Shown here piece by piece: positions 23,458-32,121 of a DNA stretch of 64,000 nt (position 1 is its first letter; every line of letters begins with the position of its first letter). The DNA is taken from positions 1 through 64,000 of the forward strand of contig CAYNPO010000018.1 of assembly GCA_964399165.1 (NCBI GenBank), in the 5' to 3' direction. The DNA is from UBA6144 sp964399165 (GTDB lineage Bacteria > Bdellovibrionota > Bacteriovoracia > Bacteriovoracales > Bacteriovoracaceae). Made by a program: the position numbers and the translations under genes. Under the pieces are notes generated by a model that was given only the letters and a program-made list of their open reading frames with translations, was not told the DNA's origin and did not search any database.

Positions 23458-24380
23458 CCTTGCCCGCTTCTTTCCAGAAACTGCGTTTGCCCGTGGTGGC
23501 CGCCCCGATGTTCTTGGTTTCGGGCCCCCAGCTGGTGATCGAATCCTGCAAGGCGGGGATCGTGGGAACCTTTCCCGCCCTCAACCAGCGCACCACGGAA
23601 GGCTTCTCCCAATGGCTCACGGAAATTCGCGCCGCCGTGGGGGACGCGCCATACGGCGTAAACCTCATCGTGCATAAATCCAACCCACGCTTGCAGGCTG
23701 ACCTCGCGGTCTGCGTCCAACACAAGGTGCCCCTGATTATTACTTCCTTGGGGGCAGTACCTGAACTCGTGCAAGCGATTCACTCTTACGGCGGGGTCGT
23801 TTTCCATGACGTCACCAACCTACGGCACGCCCAGAAAGCCGCCGAGGCGGGTGTGGACGGCCTCATCGCCGTGTGTGGCGGCGCCGGTGGCCACGCCGGA
23901 CGCATCAACCCCTTCGCGCTGGTGGGTCAGATCCGGCAGTTCTTCAGCAAGACCCTCCTCCTCGCGGGGGCCATCTCCCGGGGTGATGACATCCTTGCCG
24001 CCCAGGCCATGGGCGCGGACCTCGCCTACATGGGCACGCGTTTCATCAACACCCAAGAATCATCGGCGCAGCCCGAGTACAAGCAAATGATCATGGATAC
24101 CCAGGCAGAGGACATCATCTATACCCCGGCCGTCTCCGGCGTACCCGCCAGCTTCATGAAGGCGAGTCTGGAGAAAGCCGGCATCACCAACTTCAATGAT
24201 CGCGGCGAGGTGGACTTCGGCCACAAGCTCACCCTGGACGACGAAGCCAAGGTCTGGAAAACCATCTGGTCGGCCGGACACGGGGTGAGCAACATAAAGG
24301 ACGTGCCTACCACGGCGGAGCTGGTGGCTCGGCTGGAATCCGAGTATCGGGCGGCGAAGGCTCGGATCAGCGCGAGCTGA
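23454..24380 (+). CDS. Nitronate monooxygenase / 2-nitropropane dioxygenase-family FMN protein
   Basis: 308 residues, TIM-barrel flavoprotein. Family segments: LRLPVVAAPMFLVSGPQLVIE, GIVGTFPALNQRT, VCGGAGGHAGRINPFALVGQI (FMN phosphate loop and catalytic His region), LLAGAISRGDDILAAQAMGADLAYMGTRFINTQES. Family members oxidise nitronates or, often, act as NADPH quinone or enoyl reductases, so the exact reaction is open. ATGA overlap with the carboxylase alpha gene makes it the last member of the acyl-CoA operon; a role there is inferred from coupling only. The last 14 bases overlap the convergent secreted-protein gene. Confidence 0.88.
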   Translation: MTLPASFQKLRLPVVAAPMFLVSGPQLVIESCKAGIVGTFPALNQRTTEGFSQWLTEIRAAVGDAPYGVNLIVHKSNPRLQADLAVCVQHKVPLIITSLGAVPELVQAIHSYGGVVFHDVTNLRHAQKAAEAGVDGLIAVCGGAGGHAGRINPFALVGQIRQFFSKTLLLAGAISRGDDILAAQAMGADLAYMGTRFINTQESSAQPEYKQMIMDTQAEDIIYTPAVSGVPASFMKASLEKAGITNFNDRGEVDFGHKLTLDDEAKVWKTIWSAGHGVSNIKDVPTTAELVARLESEYRAAKARISAS

Positions 24381-26535
24381 TACCCCAGTTCTCGAAGATG
24401 CGGTTAGCGCGGAAGTAGTCTCGGTAGACGCATGCGCGTTCCTCGAAATCCCGGGCGAAGGTCCTGCGGGTTATTGTCAGCGAGGCGGGGGCGCCTTCGA
24501 CCAGAGGCTCCAGGCGCAGTCCCTCGCAATAGCCGGGTGCCACATGGAAGCGGGCGTCAGGGACTCCCAACAATAGGAAACACAGCTCGGTCCGCGCGTT
24601 CCGCTTGGCCCGGGCCACGGTGGCGTCCGCGCGGTTTTCCTCGTTGCGCAGGCGCAGGAGAATGCGGTTCAGATTGGGGCCGAAGACCCTCACGAAGGAA
24701 TTGAGGTTGGAAATCGTGATGGGCTGGGCACGCTGGATGTCCTGGCGAATCTGCGCCAGGTTGTCCGTGCCGCTCATGCGCGTGAGCATGTCGGTGAAGC
24801 GCTCCGCGGCCAGGATCTGCGCCACCAGGACCTGGTCCTCAGGGGGGCTCACCCTCAACAGCTCGATCAGGGAGAGGCGAACGATCATGTCGAGCCGGGT
24901 TTGCAAGACCACGGTTCCGAACTGAAGCTGGGCCAACACGTAGATCTGGCGGACTGCCGTGGCGTCTTGGCGGGACACCAGGACGGCGTCCTCGGTGATG
25001 CGGTGGATTTCCCGCAAGGAAGCGATGGTGTCCGCATAGATCCTACTGAACGCGCGGTCCACGTCCGACGGAGGGTGGGCCTCAAGGAAGGTGGATATCG
25101 CCACGAGGGCGTCCATGGCCGACACCCGTTGCGAGTTATTCGTCCTGTCGTATGCGCTGGACAATGTTTGGAGGGCATCCGGCTGGAGAACTTCCATGAG
25201 TTCACTGTTGACCCGTTCCCGTGCTTGCCTGATCCAGGACTCGAATTTGCCCTTCACCGAGTCCAGATCCGGCAAAGGGAAGTTGTTCGGCTGGGCGAAG
25301 GAGTCAAAAGGTTTGAACCCCCCGCCTTCGGCGTCGCTCAGGCGGATCCGGGGGTCATTTTCACCGAATCCCATCAGGTAGTAGGGTGCATAGGCGTACG
25401 TCTTGACGTCGAGCATGGGGTGGCTGGGACTTTCTGGGGAAGACAGTGAGGGCACGATCCTAGTGATTATGGTTTTAATGAAATTCCAACGCTCGTCGTC
25501 TGGGGTGTTGCCGTAGATGCTCCGGTTCTGCGCGATGATGCTCAAGCCGTAGCCTTCGAAGGTTCGTACCATGAACTCGCGCTGGAAGACCGTGGCCTGG
25601 CGGTTCGCCGCCCCGGTATTGTCCGGCACAACGCCCCCACGGATGCGATTGAGCCAATCCATCAGCACGGGAATGTCACGATCGTTCAAGCGGATGGCGG
25701 AAGCTAGCCCCTGGTCCAGAGGGCGACGCTGGCGTTGCTCAGCCTTGAAGCGGAGGAAGGATTCCGCGTCCCGCATCCGGCACCATCGATCGTTCATCGT
25801 CTCCAGGGCGCATTTGAACCCCTCCTGGGCGATGGAATTGTCGGCTATGCCCCGAAGCATGACCGCGTTGGAGCGTTGACGGAAACCCTCGACGGTGGAG
25901 CCGAGCAAACTAGACGCCGCCGTTAAACCTAGTCCCAAAGCCGGGTTCACGAAAGTAGCCGCGGCGCCCACGCTGGACATCACCGCGGTGGCGGCATTGA
26001 GGACGCCCGGGTTTTTGGTGAGGCAGCGTTGGTTGGCTGCCAGTTGACCGTAGGTCGTGTTGGCGAGTTGCAGGAGCCCCATCATGAGTTCGGCCTTGGC
26101 AGGCGTGGCGAGTTCCTGCTGGGCCCGTTCGCGGCCCAAAAGGCCGGCGCGGTTAAGCTGGATTTCACGCAACTGGGCATTGATCTCGTCTTGTACCGCT
26201 GGCGTGGAAGCCAAAGACAATTGGACCAGGAGCTCTTGCTCCTGGGAATCATAGGCGGCGATTTGCTCCTGCACTCCAGAGATGTTCTGGAGGTTCTGCA
26301 ACTGCTGATTGACCAACCCGAGGCCCGCGATGGAGCCACCGACGGTGCGGCAATCCGGGTCGTCCTGAATTCCCCGCAGCGTCTCCAGCAGTGCCGTTGA
26401 ATCCGCCAGGGCCGCTCGCGTCCATTCCCCCTGACCGCGGCAGTTTGCCTGGAAGTAGGATAGCAATTGCTGGCCGGGGATTTCCTCGGCGTGGGCGGTA
26501 ACACCCAGGACGAGCATGGCCCACGGGAGGAACAT
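24367..26535 (-). CDS. Large exported helical protein of unknown function
   Basis: 722 residues with a Sec signal (FLPWAMLVLGVTAHA) and otherwise mostly helical, Gln/Arg/Leu-rich sequence. A coiled-coil region spans roughly 70-150 (GLVNQQLQNLQNISGVQEQIAAYDSQ), then a hydrophobic Gly/Ala stretch near 190 (AVMSSVGAAATFVNPALGLGLTAASSL) that could insert in or lie on a membrane, then long helical domains. Cys occur mostly near the two ends, pointing to disulfides. I do not recognise the family. The ATG at 26535 is chosen because GGAGG lies 7 bases upstream; earlier ATGs at 26541 and 26562 are too close to or before it. Monocistronic as far as visible. Confidence 0.75.
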   Translation of the reverse strand: MFLPWAMLVLGVTAHAEEIPGQQLLSYFQANCRGQGEWTRAALADSTALLETLRGIQDDPDCRTVGGSIAGLGLVNQQLQNLQNISGVQEQIAAYDSQEQELLVQLSLASTPAVQDEINAQLREIQLNRAGLLGRERAQQELATPAKAELMMGLLQLANTTYGQLAANQRCLTKNPGVLNAATAVMSSVGAAATFVNPALGLGLTAASSLLGSTVEGFRQRSNAVMLRGIADNSIAQEGFKCALETMNDRWCRMRDAESFLRFKAEQRQRRPLDQGLASAIRLNDRDIPVLMDWLNRIRGGVVPDNTGAANRQATVFQREFMVRTFEGYGLSIIAQNRSIYGNTPDDERWNFIKTIITRIVPSLSSPESPSHPMLDVKTYAYAPYYLMGFGENDPRIRLSDAEGGGFKPFDSFAQPNNFPLPDLDSVKGKFESWIRQARERVNSELMEVLQPDALQTLSSAYDRTNNSQRVSAMDALVAISTFLEAHPPSDVDRAFSRIYADTIASLREIHRITEDAVLVSRQDATAVRQIYVLAQLQFGTVVLQTRLDMIVRLSLIELLRVSPPEDQVLVAQILAAERFTDMLTRMSGTDNLAQIRQDIQRAQPITISNLNSFVRVFGPNLNRILLRLRNEENRADATVARAKRNARTELCFLLLGVPDARFHVAPGYCEGLRLEPLVEGAPASLTITRRTFARDFEERACVYRDYFRANRIFENWGISSR

Positions 26536-26626
26536 TCTCATCCCTCCCGGGTACCACCGCACTCACGAAGCGGTCTGCAAAGGCAGTAAAACTTACAGCC
26601 TGGGGCTTGTCTTCAACCTCTGGGAA

Positions 26627-27094
26627 TCAGGAACGCCTCGGCGAATCTGATTCCCTCTCCCGCGCCACCCGCTGTGGACCCACCGGAACTTTTTGCGCCC
26701 GTCCCCAACCAATGAACACTGCCAGCCCACCCAGCACGAAGTTCAGGGGGAGTGCCTGGTATTCCCCCCGGGAGATGTGGAAGGCGGCGGCCAATATCAT
26801 AATGGTGGTGAGGCCCGCGGCTGCGAACACGGTGAGGCGGGGATAGATCCTCAGGGCCGTGGGCAAGACGAGGCCCGCGGCGCCCAGTACCTCCGACATG
26901 CCGATGAAACGCACCAACCACAATGGAGCGTCCGCAGTCCAAGGCATGGTGGCCGCCAATTCCGCAGGTGAGAGCGTGAGCTTGGTGAGCCCCACGATGC
27001 CAAAGACGGCGGCGAGCCCGATCTGAGCGATCCACAGCGCCACGTTGAGTCCATTGAAGGGTTCGGTGATGGAATAATTCCTGACGACGGCCAT
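26627..27094 (-). CDS. DoxX-family membrane protein
   Basis: 155 residues with four hydrophobic helices: LWIAQIGLAAVFGIVGLTKL, WLVRFIGMSEVLGAAGLVLP, FAAAGLTTIMILAAAFHIS and LNFVLGGLAVFIGWGR. The G(L)TKL motif in helix 1, the RFIGMSEVLGA motif and the conserved Arg in FHISRGEYQ are typical of DoxX/DoxX-like proteins, quinone-associated or oxidative-stress-linked membrane proteins of ill-defined activity. AGGAGG precedes the ATG. A charged, cationic tail (RVARERESDSPRR) ends the chain. Single gene, divergent from the BON gene across 179 bases. Confidence 0.87.
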   Translation of the reverse strand: MAVVRNYSITEPFNGLNVALWIAQIGLAAVFGIVGLTKLTLSPAELAATMPWTADAPLWLVRFIGMSEVLGAAGLVLPTALRIYPRLTVFAAAGLTTIMILAAAFHISRGEYQALPLNFVLGGLAVFIGWGRAQKVPVGPQRVARERESDSPRRS

Positions 27095-27273
27095 AAAAAC
27101 ACCTCCTGTTTAGATGGCATTTTAAGCAGTTCCAATCTCACACGCGCTCAACGCCCGTTGATCGGCCGGATTGTTGCCAAAAAGTCACATCATCAGCAGG
27201 CCAGGCCGACACCTTACAATTCCTACACCCTTATCTTTTACGGGTGCCCAGTGAAGGGCCTGAAAGGAACTGA

Positions 27274-27603
27274 ATGAAACGTCCCGTTTTCTCCCCCGTC
27301 CATGCCGTACTCCTCGCCCTCGCCACCATCGCGGCGCAATTGACCGCGCCGACCAAACCCGCCCATGCGGAGCAAGAGGTGGTGGAGAGCTTCGACACGG
27401 AATTGACGAGGCGTGTGCGGTGGCGGCTGTTGGATGCGGAGGGACTCTCGCCTCAAGCGCGCAACATCGCCATCATCACCAACAACGGGACCACGGCCCT
27501 GGTCGGGACCGTGCGGGATCGCCGGGATGGATTGCGACTAGAAGCCATCGCCCGTCGCGTGACCGGCAACAAAATCCGGCTTGAGCTGGCTTACCTCAAC
27601 TGA
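27274..27603 (+). CDS. Periplasmic BON-domain protein
   Basis: 109 residues. A Sec signal peptide (about residues 1-32, ending TKPAHA) precedes one BON domain: LTRRVRWRLLDAEGLSPQARNIAIITNNGTTALVGTVRDRRDGLRLEAIARRV. BON domains are alpha/beta modules found in osmotic-shock protein OsmY that bind membranes or phospholipid. GAAAGGA precedes the ATG. It is followed 11 bases later by the stress-protein gene, forming a two-gene unit; a second BON gene lies at 37557. Confidence 0.87.
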   Translation: MKRPVFSPVHAVLLALATIAAQLTAPTKPAHAEQEVVESFDTELTRRVRWRLLDAEGLSPQARNIAIITNNGTTALVGTVRDRRDGLRLEAIARRVTGNKIRLELAYLN

Positions 27604-27614
27604 CGGAGGGGCCC

Positions 27615-28181
27615 ATGCTGACCAGTACTCCTTATGCGCGTCATCCCCGCTCCGTGTTTGCCATATTTGAGGACCGCGACGCCATGGAAATCGCGGTGGA
27701 CGCCCTCAAGCGCGAAGGCTTCGGCCACGCTGACGTATCAGTTCTTTTCCCCTGCGTGGAGGGCCCCGCCCCAGAGGGGGAAAAACCCACGGGCGTCCTG
27801 GGGTGGCTGGCCGGTGCCGGGGCGGTGGAGATCCCCGGCGCAGGAAATTACGTGGGAGCGGGCCCCCTCCTCCTTGCCATGACCGCGCCATCACACCATA
27901 CGCAACCGGGACTGGAGGGCAGCTTCGCATGCCTGGGTATAACGGGGTCGGAAGCCAAGCGGTTTGAGACATACTTGCGCGAGGGCGGGCATCTGGTCTG
28001 CGTGCACCTGGACGAGGGCGCCGATGGGGAACGGGCCCGCGGCGTGCTCGAAAAGTGCTGGGGACGGGAGATATCCATGACGGGAGCCGAACGCGGTGGG
28101 GAGGCACCATTTCCCGACAGCAGCGTGCGACGGGACATGGGCGTGAAGCCCGAACGGTGGGGCCATTTTCCCGAGGTCTAG
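27615..28181 (+). CDS. General-stress 17M/YflT-like protein
   Basis: 188 residues. The opening SVFAIFEDRDAMEIAVDALKREGFGHADVSVLFP is the ferredoxin-like N-terminal unit of general-stress-17M/YflT-type proteins. A Gly/Ala-rich loop (TGVLGWLAGAGAVEIPGAGNYVGAGPLLLAM) follows, then a second unit (GITGSEAKRFETYLREGGHLVCVHLDEG). In relatives the loop is a membrane-associating hairpin; here it is short. Cys sits in HLVCVHL. GGAGGGG precedes the ATG. Cotranscribed with the BON gene. Function unknown beyond an association with stress. The stop overlaps the convergent HAD gene by 4 bases. Confidence 0.72.
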   Translation: MLTSTPYARHPRSVFAIFEDRDAMEIAVDALKREGFGHADVSVLFPCVEGPAPEGEKPTGVLGWLAGAGAVEIPGAGNYVGAGPLLLAMTAPSHHTQPGLEGSFACLGITGSEAKRFETYLREGGHLVCVHLDEGADGERARGVLEKCWGREISMTGAERGGEAPFPDSSVRRDMGVKPERWGHFPEV

Positions 28182-28831
28182 GGCAAGAGCTCCAGGGCCT
28201 GCTCGAAATCACGGATGACGAACGGGGCATGCGGCAACAGCTCCGCCTCGGAGTGTGACGTCGCCACGCCCACCACTTGGCAGCCCGCGCGCTTGCCCGC
28301 CTCCAAGCCCGCCAGGGCGTCCTCGAAGACCACGCAGCTTTCCGGCGCCAGGCCCAGGCGGGAGGAGCATAGTAGGTAAACTTGGGGATCAGGTTTACCG
28401 CGCTCCACCATGGTGCCATCGACCACCACGGGGAATTCCCCACGCAGGCCTAACCCATCCAACACGAAGGCCACATTTTCCGGTGGGGCGGAGGTACCCA
28501 AAGCTGTTTTGATCCCCCGGGCGGCCAAGCTTCTCAAGAACGCTGGCAATCCCGCGTGTGGACGCATGTGTTCCCGGTACCGGGCCCGGTACAGAGCCTC
28601 TTTCTCCGCGGCGAGCTCCCTCATTTCGGCAGATGACAAATCCCCGAACAACATACGAAACAAGTCGGCGTTGGTTTTGCCGTTGAAGTGGTCACGGTAG
28701 ATCTGCGCGTCCAACTTGAAATGATGGCGTCGGGAGAACTCCATCCAAGCGTCGAAGTGGAACGCATGGTTGTCCACCACTACCCCGTCCATGTCGAAAA
28801 TCACGCCCGAAATCTTGCCGGCCAGGCCCAT
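28178..28831 (-). CDS. HAD-superfamily phosphatase/phosphoglucomutase-like
   Basis: 217 residues, subfamily I HAD hydrolase with an alpha-helical cap, of the beta-phosphoglucomutase/GPH type. Motif I GVIFDMDGVVVDN (nucleophile and acid/base Asp), motif II TALGTSAPPENV, Lys motif in ERGKPDPQVY, motif IV VVFEDALAGLEAGKRAG. Cytosolic. The ATG at 28831 is selected because GGAAGGAG precedes it; an in-frame ATG at 28855 lies before that site. Substrate is a sugar phosphate or small phosphomonoester. Divergent from the amidohydrolase across 70 bases. Confidence 0.9.
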   Translation of the reverse strand: MGLAGKISGVIFDMDGVVVDNHAFHFDAWMEFSRRHHFKLDAQIYRDHFNGKTNADLFRMLFGDLSSAEMRELAAEKEALYRARYREHMRPHAGLPAFLRSLAARGIKTALGTSAPPENVAFVLDGLGLRGEFPVVVDGTMVERGKPDPQVYLLCSSRLGLAPESCVVFEDALAGLEAGKRAGCQVVGVATSHSEAELLPHAPFVIRDFEQALELLP

Positions 28832-28901
28832 AGGCTCCTTCCCGTTGTTCCCCAAGTCTGGGACAATCTTCGCAAAACGACATCATCTTTGTGGGGTTCT
28901 C

Positions 28902-29750
28902 ATGCGTCTGACCTTGGTTTTGGTCCTCACCCTGGCCGGTTGCGCTTCTTGGCGCAAAGCTCCCGAGGTTCTTCCCACCGATTTCCACATGCACGTGCAC
29001 GCGCCCAAGAATAAGAAGACCGCTCCATCGGGGGATCGCGCCCTGCGTGCCGCCGACAGCGTGGGTCTCAAACGCGTGCTCGCCGTGTCCGAAGGCTACC
29101 GCCAGGGCATGAAGCCCGAAGACGTGGCCAAGGAAAATGACTACGCCGCTGGCTTCGCCAGGCAGCACCCCGGGCTGGTGGCCGGCGCTTGCGCCCTTAG
29201 CCCCTTGGCTAAGAACGCCGTGGAAGAGTTGCGGCGGTGCCACGGCCTTGGTCTGAAAGTCTTGAAACTCCACCTCACGGCTTCCGCCGTGGACCTCGGG
29301 CGCGCCGACCACCTCAAGGCCGTGGAGCTCCTCCTCAAGGACGCCCAGGAGCTCGAGTACACCGTGCTCGTGCACTCCCACTATCCTCCGCGTCGGCGCT
29401 CACAGTTCACCCGCCTACTGACGCTCATCAAACGCTTTCCCGAAATCCGTTGGATCCTGGGTCACGCCCTGGGCCGGGACTTCGCCACCCTCAAAACTTT
29501 CCAGCACCCTGATTTCTACGTGGAGCTCTCGCTGGCGCCGGCTTGGGCAAAGACGAAGAAAGAGCGCGAGAACTTCGTCGCCACCATGCGCGCCGTGGGC
29601 ATCAACCGCTTCCTCTTCGGTTCCGACTGGCCGGTCATGCACCCAGCGGAGGCCTTGAAGTCCCTCAAGGCCCTACCGCTCAAACCCGAGGAAGTGGACA
29701 CCATCGTGCGTACCAACGCTTCCCAGTTGGACGACCTCTTCCAGCCATGA
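28902..29750 (+). CDS. Lipoprotein amidohydrolase (amidohydrolase 2 / TatD-like fold)
   Basis: 282 residues. MRLTLVLVLTLAGCASW is a type II signal with lipobox LAGC, so the enzyme is exported and lipid-anchored. The metal-dependent hydrolase motifs are seen: HxH in TDFHMHVHAPK, Lys/His positions in VLKLHLTAS and VLVHSHYPPRR, ILGHALG, and the Asp in FLFGSDWPVMHP. This is the amidohydrolase-2 (COG2159) arrangement. An exported lipidated version is unusual for a family that is mostly cytosolic. The ATG at 28902 begins the signal peptide exactly. The gene is joined to the M32 carboxypeptidase by an ATGA overlap, suggesting extracytoplasmic nutrient handling coupled to peptide hydrolysis. Confidence 0.87.
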   Translation: MRLTLVLVLTLAGCASWRKAPEVLPTDFHMHVHAPKNKKTAPSGDRALRAADSVGLKRVLAVSEGYRQGMKPEDVAKENDYAAGFARQHPGLVAGACALSPLAKNAVEELRRCHGLGLKVLKLHLTASAVDLGRADHLKAVELLLKDAQELEYTVLVHSHYPPRRRSQFTRLLTLIKRFPEIRWILGHALGRDFATLKTFQHPDFYVELSLAPAWAKTKKERENFVATMRAVGINRFLFGSDWPVMHPAEALKSLKALPLKPEEVDTIVRTNASQLDDLFQP

Positions 29751-31195
29751 GCCGCTACAGCCTCTTGTCTCGCGAACTGGCCCACCTCCAGGCTGCCCAC
29801 TCGCTGCTCTACTGGGACCTGGAAACACAGCTGCCCGCCGGGGCCAACGCCTGGCGTGCGGAGACTCTCGGGCATTTTGCGGGCCTGGTCCACGAGAAAA
29901 CCACGGCGCTGTCTTACCAGGCAGCACTGGAAGAGGCCCTCCACTCCGAAACGGACTTCGTGCGACGAGAAGCCCTGAGCAAAGGCCTCGAAGACCTCCT
30001 CAAGGCCCAGCGGATTCCCCAATCGCTAGTGGAAGAACTCGCGCGCGCAACCGCCACCTCCCAAGCCGCCTGGGCCCAGGCGAAGGAGAAACGCGACTTC
30101 TCCCTCTTCTCGCCCCATCTTAAAACCGTGCTCAAGCTCACGCGGGAGAAAGCCGCTTGCCTCGCCCAGGGTGGCAACGCCTACAACGCCCTCTTGGACG
30201 AGTTCTCCCCCGGCATGCGCTCCACCGAAATCGACCAGCTCTTCACAACCTTGCGTCCCCAACTCCAAAAGCTCCTCGGCAAACGCAAGCCACCCACGGG
30301 ACTCAATTGGGAAGTCCCTCTGGACGTGCAGGAAAAGCTCTCCCACGCAGTGGCAGGCTGGATGGGCTTTCCTAAGGAAAACCTGGTTCAGGCCCGCTCC
30401 GTACACCCGTTCTGCCTGGGCCTCCATCCCAGCGACGTGCGTATCACCACCCGCTACCGAGTGGACGATCCCTACATGTCCCTCATGTCCACCGTCCACG
30501 AACTGGGCCACGCCCTCTATGAGCACCAACTCCCCCAAGGTGATCCAGGCACGCCGCTCATGCAGGCTAACGGCATGGACCTGCACGAATCCCAGTCTCG
30601 CCTGTGGGAAGTTTGCCTGGCCTCCAGCCCCGAATTCTTCCGTTGGGTCCACAGGTGGTTTAGTGACAACGCGCCCGAGGGCCTGCAAGGGCACTCGGCC
30701 AAAGCGCTTTTCGCCCGCTGGAGCGAAGTCAGCCCCAGTTTGATCCGTACGGAAGCTGACCCGGTCACCTATGGCATGCACATCATGATCCGCTACGGGC
30801 TGGAGAAGCGCCTGTTTCAAGACGATCTGAAAGTCGACGATCTGCCCGGGGAATGGAACCAGGCCTACAAGGACTTCCTGGGCGTTACGCCCGCTCACGA
30901 CGGTGAAGGCGTGCTTCAGGACTCCCACTGGTCATTCGGGGGTTTCGGTTATTTTCCCAGTTACCTCCTGGGAACCATGATCGCTTGCCAGATGCACGAG
31001 CGCCTGGAGCAGGAGTTTCCTGCCCTGGGGAATATGGTGGAGCGCGGGGACATGGGGGGCGTACGGGCGTGGCTCAAAACCCACGTGCACAGCTTTGGGC
31101 GTGGGAGGTCTACTCAGGCCATGCTGGCCGAAGCCACCGGGCGAACCTTAGAGTCTGCACCCTTCCTGGCATTGCTATCTCGCCGCTTCATTTGA
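29747..31195 (+). CDS. M32 (thermostable/Taq-type) metallocarboxypeptidase
   Basis: 482 residues, close to the ~500 of M32 enzymes. Zinc motif STVHELGHALYEHQ (HExxH) near residue 250, with the third ligand Glu in MDLHESQSRLWE about 30 residues later. Typical segments HPFCLGLHPSDVRITTRY before and HWSFGGFGYFPSYLLG after are present. Releases C-terminal amino acids, broad specificity, in the cytosol (no signal peptide). The ATG overlaps the amidohydrolase stop as ATGA; reading upstream only translates the amidohydrolase in another frame. Final 8 bases overlap the convergent TIGR02147 gene. Confidence 0.93.
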   Translation: MSRYSLLSRELAHLQAAHSLLYWDLETQLPAGANAWRAETLGHFAGLVHEKTTALSYQAALEEALHSETDFVRREALSKGLEDLLKAQRIPQSLVEELARATATSQAAWAQAKEKRDFSLFSPHLKTVLKLTREKAACLAQGGNAYNALLDEFSPGMRSTEIDQLFTTLRPQLQKLLGKRKPPTGLNWEVPLDVQEKLSHAVAGWMGFPKENLVQARSVHPFCLGLHPSDVRITTRYRVDDPYMSLMSTVHELGHALYEHQLPQGDPGTPLMQANGMDLHESQSRLWEVCLASSPEFFRWVHRWFSDNAPEGLQGHSAKALFARWSEVSPSLIRTEADPVTYGMHIMIRYGLEKRLFQDDLKVDDLPGEWNQAYKDFLGVTPAHDGEGVLQDSHWSFGGFGYFPSYLLGTMIACQMHERLEQEFPALGNMVERGDMGGVRAWLKTHVHSFGRGRSTQAMLAEATGRTLESAPFLALLSRRFI

Positions 31196-31988
31196 TCCGG
31201 TAGTAATCCACGCACAAGTTGAAGAGTTCCTCTTCCGGCGAGGGCGCGATGGTGGCGTTCAATTCCTCGAAAAGGCGCAGAATCCGCTCGCGCATTTTGG
31301 CGATGTCGGCGCGGCTGGCGGTGAACACGGACGTGTAATGCAAATCCTGCGGCTCTTCCTTGGTCATGGCGAGCATAGCCTTCATGCGGAAGTTGAAATG
31401 GTTCTGCCGGTTCATGGGCGAGCCTTGGGGCAAGTGGATGCGCATGGTGAGCGCCTTGTACTTTCCGCTCTCCTCCCCCACCAATCCACACCCCTGCAAG
31501 AAATCCAAAGCCTCGCGTGCCACATCGGGCTCCAGCGAGAGCCGCTTGGAGATCTCCATCAGGCCACGGCAGTCGGGGATGGTGGTGAGGTAGTGGATCG
31601 CCTGGTAGTGCCAGCTGGAATAATACTTCGCCTGGTCCGCCAGCTTCAGCCCGTCCCGCGTGCCCATACGCTCGGAGATTTTGCGGAACTTTCCACGCAT
31701 TTCCTCCAGCTGCTCCCCCAGGAATGACCTGAGTTCATGCGTCCCCGCGCGCTCGTACTGCACGAGCAACAGGAAGAACCGTCGCTCTTCCAGGGTGTGG
31801 CCCATGCCCCGGGAGAGGCGCTCCGCCTGTTCGGCGCTCAGGTGCAAATGCCCGTTGAACACCTGGGACACGAAGGCGGTCTGGGCCTGGATCAACTCTG
31901 CGATGTGCTTACGCTTGAACGCCTTGTTCTCCGCCAAGTAGGCGAGAACATAGTCTTTGTAGCCCTCAAACGTATGCAAAACGACCAT
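31188..31988 (-). CDS. TIGR02147/DUF4423-family regulator-like protein
   Basis: 266 residues. FEGYKDYVLAYLAENKAFKRKHIAELIQAQTAFVSQVFNGHLHLSAEQAERLSRGMGHTLEERRFFLLLVQYERAGT is the helix-turn-helix N-terminus typical of this family, which is concentrated in Bdellovibrionota and Fibrobacter genomes; the remainder (YSSWHYQAIHYLTTIPDC, then ALDFLQGCGLV) is the DUF4423 part, including a winged-helix-like segment. Probably a DNA-binding regulator, target unknown. ATG 31988 is preferred over TTG 32036. No good Shine-Dalgarno is present; an inverted repeat TTAAGC-ATA-GCTTAA lies 9 bases upstream and may serve autoregulation. Confidence 0.85.
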   Translation of the reverse strand: MVVLHTFEGYKDYVLAYLAENKAFKRKHIAELIQAQTAFVSQVFNGHLHLSAEQAERLSRGMGHTLEERRFFLLLVQYERAGTHELRSFLGEQLEEMRGKFRKISERMGTRDGLKLADQAKYYSSWHYQAIHYLTTIPDCRGLMEISKRLSLEPDVAREALDFLQGCGLVGEESGKYKALTMRIHLPQGSPMNRQNHFNFRMKAMLAMTKEEPQDLHYTSVFTASRADIAKMRERILRLFEELNATIAPSPEEELFNLCVDYYRIK

Positions 31989-31996
31989 GACGCCAT

Positions 31997-32030
31997 TTAA
32001 GCATAGCTTAACTTTTTGAGTAAGCTTTAA
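31997..32030. promoter_or_regulatory. Paired inverted repeats upstream of the TIGR02147 gene
   Basis: TTAAGC-ATA-GCTTAA (31997-32011) plus a related TAAGCTTTAA (32021-32030), in an AT-rich stretch between the divergent genes at 31988 and 32122. The closeness to the TIGR02147 start suggests an operator. Confidence 0.45.
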
Positions 32031-32121
32031 GAACAATCATCTACATTTTACAGACTTGACGCATTACATTGGCCCGGCATGACATACTAACGCCCGTTAG
32101 GGCACACCTTGGAGGTCTTTC

